NCBI GenBank assembly: GCA_045545665.1
Contig: JAZQBL010000028.1
Coordinates: 1 to 28,390, forward strand
Direction: 5' to 3'
Origin: RGIG7213 sp045545665
Lineage (GTDB): Bacteria; Bacillota; Clostridia; Oscillospirales; CAG-272
DNA length: 28,390 nucleotides
The notes beneath the pieces were generated by a model, which did no database searches, had not been told where the DNA came from, and worked only from the letters and a program-made list of their open reading frames with translations. The position numbers and the translations under genes are program-made. Shown piece by piece: positions 23,396 through 28,390 of the stretch; positions within the stretch are counted from its first letter, which is position 1; each line of letters opens with the position of its first letter.

Positions 23396-24391
23396 ATGAC
23401 TGAATTTCTCAAAAAACTTATGCTCACACACGGAGTTACCTCCGACGAAGGCAGAGTAACGAAGCTTATAGAAGACGAGATACGCCCGTACGTGGATGAA
23501 ATATCATACGACGCTTTGGGAAATCTTACGGCACTTAAAAAGTCGTCATCGCCCGATGCAAAAAAAATGATGCTTTGCGCTCACGCAGACGAAATAGGCT
23601 TTATTTCGATGTTTATACAGGACGACGGACTTATAAGAGTAGCGCCCGTCGGCGGTATTGATTTTATTGCATACGCATACTGCACAGTTATTTCATCAAA
23701 AGGTGTAAAAGGCGTAATAGCACCCGAGGAAGGCACGAAGCCCGAGGAGCTTAAAGCTGACAAATTCTTTATTGATATAGGTGCAAAAACGAAAAAAGAA
23801 GCCGAAAAGAAGGTATCTCTCGGCGATATGTTCACAGTCATACCGCATATGACGAAGCTTTCGTGCACAAGATACTGCGGCCGTCCGTTCGACAACAGAG
23901 TCGGCTGTGCCGTTATGGTCGAAATTGCAAAAAATCTTAAAAACTGCGTAAACGACGTTTATTTCGTCTTTTCTTCAATGGAAGAGGTAGGACTGCGCGG
24001 AGCAAAGGCGGCGGCGTATAACGTATCCCCCGATTACGGCATAGCGTTTGACGTTACGGATACGGGAGATCTTCCGGGCTGTAAGCCTATGGCAGTAAAG
24101 CTCGGCGGCGGTGCGGCTGTAAAGATCAAGGACAGCTCCGTTTTATGCGATATAAAGCTCGTTTCGGCACTTTCCGACATAGCAAAAGAAAACAAGATAA
24201 AATTCCAGTATGAGATACTCCGTGCAGGCGGAACCGATACGGCAGTAATGCAGACGGAAGCAGGCGGGGCAAGAGTCGGCTGCATATCCGTACCCACAAG
24301 ATACATCCATACACAAAACGAAATGATCGATATGAAGGACGTGGCAGAATGTGTCAAGCTCGGCACAGCCGCATGTGATATAAGATTATGA
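23396..24391 (+). CDS. M42 family aminopeptidase, paralogue 3
   Basis: 331 residues, ATG two bases after the previous stop. Complete site: CAHADEIGFI (H63, D65), PFDNRVGCAV, SSMEEVGLRGA, AFDVTD and RYIHTQNE. Closest of the three to canonical FrvX/YsdC-type M42 proteins. Three consecutive intact paralogues suggest subfunctionalised specificities or a mixed hetero-oligomeric particle, as known for archaeal TET proteins (inference). Its stop overlaps the next start (ATGA). Confidence 0.94.
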   Translation: MTEFLKKLMLTHGVTSDEGRVTKLIEDEIRPYVDEISYDALGNLTALKKSSSPDAKKMMLCAHADEIGFISMFIQDDGLIRVAPVGGIDFIAYAYCTVISSKGVKGVIAPEEGTKPEELKADKFFIDIGAKTKKEAEKKVSLGDMFTVIPHMTKLSCTRYCGRPFDNRVGCAVMVEIAKNLKNCVNDVYFVFSSMEEVGLRGAKAAAYNVSPDYGIAFDVTDTGDLPGCKPMAVKLGGGAAVKIKDSSVLCDIKLVSALSDIAKENKIKFQYEILRAGGTDTAVMQTEAGGARVGCISVPTRYIHTQNEMIDMKDVAECVKLGTAACDIRL

Positions 24392-25644
24392 TAACTAATG
24401 AAAAAATACTCGCTTTAACTGAAGAAGCTGAAGAAAAGCTTGATAAAATATTCAGAAAATTCGACAAAACGTCGTACAAAAACACAGTAAAGATAATGGA
24501 GGCGTTTGCACGCCACCGTGTCGATGAATCGTGCTTTGCAGGCACGAGCGGTTACGGATACGGAGATAAAGGACGTGACACGCTTGACGAGATCTGGGCA
24601 GAGGTGTTTGGGGCTGAACGTGCATTCGTGCGTCACAACATCGTAAGCGGTACGCACGCACTCGCCATTGCGCTTTTCGGTATCCTTCGTCCCGGTGATA
24701 TTATGCTTTCGGTAACGGGCAAGCCGTACGACACGCTTGACGAGGTCATCGGTATAAACGGTAAAAACGGTGACGGCTCACTTGCCGATTTCGGCGTTGA
24801 ATATATGCAGACGGATATGAAAAACGGTACGATAGATCTCGAAGCTCTGAAAGAAAAGCTCGAAGAAAACAAGGACCGTGTGAAGATGGTCTTTATACAG
24901 CGTTCAAAGGGCTATATGAACAGAAAAACGCTGTCGTGCGACGAGATCGGAGAAGCTGTAAAAACGGTAAGATCAATATGCGGCGCTTACGTTGTCGTTG
25001 ACAACTGCTACGGCGAATTCGTCGAAGAAAAAGAACCGACAGCCTGCGGTGCAGACCTCGTAATAGGTTCGCTTATAAAGAACCCCGGCGGCGGTATGGC
25101 AGAGTCGGGCGGATATATTGCAGGCACGTCCCGTGCAGTTGAGCTTTGTTCGTACAGACTCACCTCCCCCGGTGTCGGACTTGAATGCGGCGCAAGCCTT
25201 AATCAGAACAAAAATATGTACAGAGGGCTTTTCTATGCACCTCACACGGTTGCATCGGCTTTGAAAACGGCGGCACTTGCTTCCTATATTTTTGAAAAGC
25301 TCGGATACGGTGTAAGTCCTTCATACGATGAAGAACGCCACGATATAATACAGACGATAAGCTTCGGCGCAAAAGAGCCGCTTTGCGCTTTTTGCAGAGG
25401 TATTCAGGCAGGCTCGCCCGTTGAAGCGTACGTAACGCCCGAACCGTGGGATATGCCCGGTTACAGCGACGAGGTCATAATGGCGGCAGGAACGTTCGTT
25501 TCGGGCGCGTCCGTTGAGCTTTCGGCAGATGCACCCATAAGAGAGCCTTACACGGCGTTTTTCCAGGGCGGTCTTACATACGAGTCGGGCAAATACGGCA
25601 TAATGACGGCGGCAGAGTATCTTTTAAAGGAGCTTGAAAAATAA
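24388..25644 (+). CDS. Methionine gamma-lyase-like PLP enzyme (aluminium-resistance/YnbB family)
   Basis: 418 residues. Matches the fold-type I family annotated as methionine gamma-lyase family or aluminum resistance protein: FAGTSGYGYGDKGRDTLD, VSGTHALAIALFG, VVVDNCYGEFVE and SLIKNPGGGMAESGGYIAG with the probable PLP lysine K231. True substrate unknown; gamma- or beta-elimination on sulfur amino acids is the usual guess. In an operon with aminopeptidases and a gamma-glutamyl hydrolase it would plausibly process released amino acids. Overlaps the previous gene by 4 bases and the next by 1. Confidence 0.9.
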   Translation: MITNEKILALTEEAEEKLDKIFRKFDKTSYKNTVKIMEAFARHRVDESCFAGTSGYGYGDKGRDTLDEIWAEVFGAERAFVRHNIVSGTHALAIALFGILRPGDIMLSVTGKPYDTLDEVIGINGKNGDGSLADFGVEYMQTDMKNGTIDLEALKEKLEENKDRVKMVFIQRSKGYMNRKTLSCDEIGEAVKTVRSICGAYVVVDNCYGEFVEEKEPTACGADLVIGSLIKNPGGGMAESGGYIAGTSRAVELCSYRLTSPGVGLECGASLNQNKNMYRGLFYAPHTVASALKTAALASYIFEKLGYGVSPSYDEERHDIIQTISFGAKEPLCAFCRGIQAGSPVEAYVTPEPWDMPGYSDEVIMAAGTFVSGASVELSADAPIREPYTAFFQGGLTYESGKYGIMTAAEYLLKELEK

Positions 25645-26348
25645 TGAAAAAACCGCTTATTGCCATATTCGGCACGCTTGAAAACGATTACTGTATGCTC
25701 CGTACGAGATACAGCCGTGCGGTAACGGCTCACGGCGGTGTTCCGTTTCTCGTTATGATGTACCAGCCCGATGATAATTTACAGCAGATAATCGACACAG
25801 CCGACGGCTTTCTGTTTGCAGGCGGTATTGATTTAGCACCCGAGCTTTACGGTGAAAAACCGCTTAACGACACGGTAAAGGTAGATCCCGAACGTGACAG
25901 AACGGAGCTTACGGCACTTCCTTTGATACTGAAAACGTCAAAGCCCGTGCTTTCTATATGCCGTGGTATACAGTCAAATAACGTAGCACTCGGCGGAACG
26001 CTTTATCAGGATATTCCCTCACAGCTTGAAAAAAGCCTTCCACACAGCCAGACGGTATCGGGAGATGAGGAAACGCACGAGGTCTTTATAGAAAAAGACT
26101 CAAAGCTTTACGAAATACTCGGTGAAGAAAATATAATGACTAACAGCTTTCACCATCAATCAGTAAAAGCACCCGCTGACGGACTTTACGTGTCTGCTCG
26201 TTCGTCCGACGGCGTGATAGAGGCTTTGGAAAACAAAAACCACCCGTATCACATAATGGTACAGTGGCACCCCGAATTTACTCACAGCACGAGCGAAATA
26301 TCAAAGAAACTTTTTTCCTCTTTTATTAAAGCTTGTAATAAAAAATAG
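25644..26348 (+). CDS. Gamma-glutamyl-gamma-aminobutyrate hydrolase family (peptidase C26)
   Basis: 234 residues, class I glutaminase fold. Nucleophile C106 in SICRGIQSNNVALGGTLYQD, oxyanion loop FAGGIDLAPELYG, histidine H209 and glutamate E211 in VQWHPEF. C26/PuuD-type enzymes cleave gamma-glutamyl amide bonds in gamma-Glu-GABA, polyamine conjugates or gamma-glutamyl peptides. Start codon shares one base with the previous stop (TAATG). It is the last gene of the murD operon. Given gamma-D-Glu linkages in muropeptides and the peptidases upstream, a peptide-salvage role is possible but not shown. Confidence 0.92.
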   Translation: MKKPLIAIFGTLENDYCMLRTRYSRAVTAHGGVPFLVMMYQPDDNLQQIIDTADGFLFAGGIDLAPELYGEKPLNDTVKVDPERDRTELTALPLILKTSKPVLSICRGIQSNNVALGGTLYQDIPSQLEKSLPHSQTVSGDEETHEVFIEKDSKLYEILGEENIMTNSFHHQSVKAPADGLYVSARSSDGVIEALENKNHPYHIMVQWHPEFTHSTSEISKKLFSSFIKACNKK

Positions 26349-26355
26349 AACGTAA

Positions 26356-26433
26356 CTGCCACCGGGTAGGAGATGCAAAGCATCCGTTTACACATCGTTA
26401 GGTCTTTGAAGATGTGTTTGCGGATGCTTTTTT
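26356..26433 (+). promoter_or_regulatory. Attenuator-like structured leader of pnuC
   Basis: In order: a small hairpin (26356-26360 with 26365-26369), a hairpin GATGC-AAA-GCATC (26372-26384), and a strong terminator formed by GCATCCG (26380-26386) with CGGATGC (26421-26427) plus inner ACACATC/GATGTGT (26390-26396, 26411-26417), ending in TTTTTT (26428-26433). The GCATC arm is shared, so the second hairpin and the terminator exclude each other. The T tract ends 2 bases before AGGAGA of pnuC. It terminates the murD operon or attenuates pnuC; no known riboswitch consensus was recognised. Confidence 0.6.
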
Positions 26434-26445
26434 CAGGAGATCAAT

Positions 26446-27135
26446 ATGAAAAAAATTACAAATTACTTTTCAAAAACGGAGCTTATACTGTGGTTCGGTT
26501 CTGTATTTTTTTCACTTTTATCGTTTTTTATATTCAACGGGGAGGACTTTTTAACACTTGCCGCTTCCCTTATCGGCGTGACGTCCCTCATATTTAACGC
26601 AAAGGGAAACCCGGCAGGACAGGTACTTATGATAATTTTCAGCATACTGTACGGTATAATTTCGTATTCGTTCCGCTATTACGGTGAGATGATAACGTAT
26701 CTTGCCATGACGATGCCTATGGCGTTTTTCGCTTTGATATCTTGGCTTAAAAACCCATACAAGGGTAAAAGATCGCAGGTAACGGTCGGAGAAGTAAGCC
26801 GTTTTGCGTTTATTTCTATGTGTATTTCGTGTGCTGTTATAACTGTTGTTTTTTATTTTATTTTAAAATATTTCTACACAGCCAACCTCTTTTTCAGCAC
26901 TGTATCCGTCACCACAAGCTATATTGCGGCATATCTTACGTTTTTAAGAAGTCCGTATTTTGCCGTAGCGTACGCCGCAAACGACGTCGTGCTTATCGTA
27001 CTGTGGACTTTGGCAAGCTTTTCTCAAACGCGGTACGTGAGTGTCATTATATGCTTTATTGCCTTTTTATTCAACGACGTATACGGTTATATAAATTGGC
27101 GCAGGATGCAAAAAACGCAGTCGCGTAAATTATAA
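26446..27135 (+). CDS. pnuC: PnuC-type nicotinamide riboside/vitamin transporter
   Basis: 229 residues, about seven membrane helices, with family hallmarks: a GVTSLIFNAKGNPAGQ loop, FSILYGIISYSFRYYGEM, and the C-terminal FNDVYGYINWRRM motif that contributes ligand contacts. PnuC proteins move nicotinamide riboside (or thiamine/riboflavin in PnuT/PnuX) by facilitated diffusion, trapped by phosphorylation inside; no kinase gene is adjacent. The ribosome site AGGAGA lies just below a terminator-like leader, so expression may be conditional on that structure. Ends in a basic tail. Confidence 0.92.
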   Translation: MKKITNYFSKTELILWFGSVFFSLLSFFIFNGEDFLTLAASLIGVTSLIFNAKGNPAGQVLMIIFSILYGIISYSFRYYGEMITYLAMTMPMAFFALISWLKNPYKGKRSQVTVGEVSRFAFISMCISCAVITVVFYFILKYFYTANLFFSTVSVTTSYIAAYLTFLRSPYFAVAYAANDVVLIVLWTLASFSQTRYVSVIICFIAFLFNDVYGYINWRRMQKTQSRKL

Positions 27136-27179
27136 TTGCAAAAAGCTTGATGTTCTCTGTGTTCTTGATGTAAAATTGA

Positions 27180-27200
27180 AAAGTAACACAAAAGTAACAC
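27180..27200 (+). promoter_or_regulatory. Direct-repeat operator candidate upstream of the XRE gene
   Basis: AAAGTAACAC occurs at 27180-27189 and 27191-27200, an 11-base period placing both on the same DNA face, directly over the -35 area of the promoter at 27218-27226. Suitable for a repressor or activator dimer, possibly the adjacent XRE protein itself. Confidence 0.5.
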
Positions 27201-27217
27201 CGTTTTTCCGAAAATTC

Positions 27218-27226
27218 TGTTATAAT
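27218..27226 (+). promoter_or_regulatory. Extended -10 promoter of the XRE gene
   Basis: TGTTATAAT: a TGn extension and perfect -10, with no good -35 at the normal distance, 22 bases before the start codon at 27249. Extended -10 promoters depend less on -35 contacts and are often activator- or repressor-controlled. Confidence 0.65.
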
Positions 27227-27248
27227 AGCATTATTCGGAGGTATGTGT

Positions 27249-28037
27249 ATGGAATTCAAAGATAATCTGAAACAGTTACGAAAAGAGCGGGGGATGACGC
27301 AGGCACAGCTTGCAGAAAAGCTGTTTGTAAGCCGAAGCACCGTTGCAAAATGGGAAAACGGACTCGGCTTGCCGAATCCCGAATCAATGACGGCACTGCA
27401 CGATCTGTTCGGTATTACGTCGGAGGATATCTCGACTGAAGAGCCTGAGTGCGTGATCGTAACAAAAAACCGCCGACTGCATCTTATAGGGCAGATCGTC
27501 GGCTGGTCGTGCATTATTGCCTTACTTGCCGTTATTAGTATTCTTCCCTTTGCGATCAACCGCGGCACGTACGGTTTTACACCCGATATGGCTGCAGGTA
27601 CTTATTCCGATGAAAAATATATTGACACGGGCGACTGCCGGATATACTACTTTACCTTTGAGGGTGAGTCGGAAGACGGTCAGCCGTGGAGCGATCTGCA
27701 AGGCTGGAAGATCGTTGAAAAGCATTTTTGGGGATGCACGGTTGACTATGACAGAGTAAAGATGAACGTGATCACAAAAAACAACTACGTCGTCGGTCAA
27801 ATTTACTCTGTAAAAGGCAAAAACGGATATTACAATTTACTCAACAAAGCGGGGCACTACAAGAAAGAAGCACCGGAAGGACCCCTTCTCTGGGATATTC
27901 CGTCGGAATTGATATATGCCGGATCCATCAATATAAGCGGCATAGAATATGAGCTTCAAGACGGTTTTTTCTTCATTACGGAAGAACCCGTAAGGTGGTT
28001 CAAGATAGGTGACGTATGGTACGACGTCATCGGATAA
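27249..28037 (+). CDS. Membrane-anchored XRE-family regulator with an external sensor domain
   Basis: 262 residues from ATG 27249 (GGAGG 7 bases upstream; an ATG two codons earlier is too close to it). Residues 5-60 are a helix-turn-helix (MTQAQLAEKLFVSRSTVAKWENG); about 82-104 is a single membrane helix (IVGWSCIIALLAVISILPF). The remainder, about 158 residues, should lie outside the cell and contains paired aromatic-rich beta stretches (IYYFTF, GQPWSDLQGW, WFKIGDVWYDVIG). This is a one-component transmembrane regulator design. The sensor domain is not one I recognise. Direct repeats in its own promoter are the likely operator. Confidence 0.88.
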   Translation: MEFKDNLKQLRKERGMTQAQLAEKLFVSRSTVAKWENGLGLPNPESMTALHDLFGITSEDISTEEPECVIVTKNRRLHLIGQIVGWSCIIALLAVISILPFAINRGTYGFTPDMAAGTYSDEKYIDTGDCRIYYFTFEGESEDGQPWSDLQGWKIVEKHFWGCTVDYDRVKMNVITKNNYVVGQIYSVKGKNGYYNLLNKAGHYKKEAPEGPLLWDIPSELIYAGSINISGIEYELQDGFFFITEEPVRWFKIGDVWYDVIG

Positions 28038-28047
28038 CACAACGCCG

Positions 28048-28200
28048 TCATGTGCCTGTTACCGTTTGATATATCCAATATATCACCCCATATACAGCAC
28101 TTGCCACCGTACCGTAGACGATGACGGGACCTGCGACGGTAAACATCTTTGCCCCGACGCCCATAATGAAGCCCTCTGCTTGCGGGCAAGTAGGACCCAT
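28048..28200 (-). CDS. Possible 38-50-residue hydrophobic peptide
   Basis: Minus-strand ORF in the 227-base gap after the XRE gene. From an internal ATG (28164) preceded by GAGGG it reads MGVGAKMFTVAGPVIVYGTVASAV, then a second hydrophobic stretch ending QTVTGT. One membrane helix is likely; codon use (GTC, ACG, GGT) fits the chromosome. No relative recognised; could be chance. Convergent with the XRE gene, 10 bases from its stop. Confidence 0.3.
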   Translation of the reverse strand: MGPTCPQAEGFIMGVGAKMFTVAGPVIVYGTVASAVYGVIYWIYQTVTGT

Positions 28201-28215
28201 TCGTTTGTAAAAATA

Positions 28216-28244
28216 TTTACATTACATTGGCGGTGTGCTATAAT
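28216..28244 (+). promoter_or_regulatory. Sigma-A promoter of the right-edge gene
   Basis: TTTACA (28216-28221), 17 bases, TATAAT (28239-28244), about 20 bases before ATG 28265; five of six and six of six consensus matches. Confidence 0.85.
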
Positions 28245-28264
28245 GAAATAAAGTGAGGTGTAAT

Positions 28265-28390
28265 ATGATGACTTATAGCATTGATGAATTATATAATCTA
28301 TTCATGTGGGATAATCAATTATCTAATGAAGAAAACGAAAACAAGGCACAAATAGGAATTGAGGCAGCCAAGCAAATTAAGAATCTGTTT
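28265..28390 (+). CDS. Unidentified protein, N-terminal part only
   Basis: Starts at ATG 28265 (GAGGTG 5 bases upstream; a second ATG follows at once) and runs off the window after 42 codons: MMTYSIDELYNLFMWDNQLS, then NEENENKAQIGIEAAKQIKNLF. The visible part is acidic and helical, with a YNLFMWDNQL amphipathic helix; no signal peptide. AT-richer than the genes to the left. It resembles short uncharacterised HEAT-like/immunity-like proteins of gut clostridia, but too little is visible to assign a family. Confidence 0.75.
   Translation, partial: MMTYSIDELYNLFMWDNQLSNEENENKAQIGIEAAKQIKNLF

Noticed and set aside
25644..26348. The C26 hydrolase as the missing glutaminase partner of the short GuaA
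   Set aside because: Its nucleophile context CRGIQSNNVALGG is typical of gamma-Glu-GABA hydrolases, not of the GuaA GATase, and it lies in a distant, unrelated operon.
26349..26445. Known riboswitch (TPP, FMN, THF, ZTP, preQ1) or T-box before pnuC
   Set aside because: None of the conserved core strings of these classes, nor the T-box TGG-N-ACC motif, is present; kept as an unclassified attenuator.
1..28390. CRISPR arrays, tRNA or rRNA genes
   Set aside because: No regularly spaced repeats with unique spacers and no tRNA or rRNA signatures were seen; the cloverleaf at 13157-13272 lacks tRNA conserved bases.

Overview
The window looks like a chromosomal stretch of a low-to-mid GC, Gram-positive, anaerobic clostridial bacterium, probably a gut Oscillospiraceae/Christensenellales-type lineage. 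Grounds: type III glutamine synthetase, a rhodanese-less ThiI, M42 aminopeptidases, strong GGAGG ribosome binding sites, and lipoproteins carrying lamin-tail and CotH domains. Genus cannot be fixed from the sequence alone.

Left edge (1-915): the 5' end of an Spx/ArsC-like thioredoxin-fold gene leaves the window. Next comes a complete IS200-type element (Y1 transposase between two near-identical 10-bp hairpins), then a rho-independent terminator, then a short stretch behind guaA whose repeats look like a footprint of integrase-mediated insertion.

Minus-strand block (916-12997): eight genes run in one direction with very small gaps or overlaps: typA > thiI > type III glutamine synthetase > D-Ala-D-Ala-carboxypeptidase-like membrane protein > VTC-domain polyphosphate polymerase > DUF4956 membrane protein > CotH/lamin-tail lipoprotein > guaA (ATP-pyrophosphatase half only). 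VTC, DUF4956 and CotH form a recurring but functionally unresolved surface phosphate/phosphorylation cassette. Its carboxypeptidase-like neighbour has lost all three catalytic motifs of its family. An elaborate four-way-junction palindrome (13157-13272) lies between typA and a YfcE-type phosphodiesterase.

Middle (13287-19894): the phosphodiesterase is divergent from three small conserved-looking plus-strand genes. These converge with trpS and a PLP aminotransferase (minus). A more AT-rich accessory patch follows, with small four-helix membrane proteins, a lipoprotein and decayed repeats. Two of its ORFs are joined in frame through a single amber codon. A second long palindrome (19600-19705) and candidate operators fill the 548-bp gap before murD.

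Right block (19895-28390, plus strand): a consensus promoter drives murD followed, with translational coupling, by three consecutive M42 aminopeptidase paralogues, a methionine-gamma-lyase-like PLP enzyme and a C26 gamma-glutamyl hydrolase. This could be a peptide or muropeptide salvage operon. A terminator/attenuator leader precedes a PnuC-type vitamin transporter. Then come a membrane-anchored XRE regulator with a direct-repeat candidate operator and the start of an unidentified gene with a textbook promoter.
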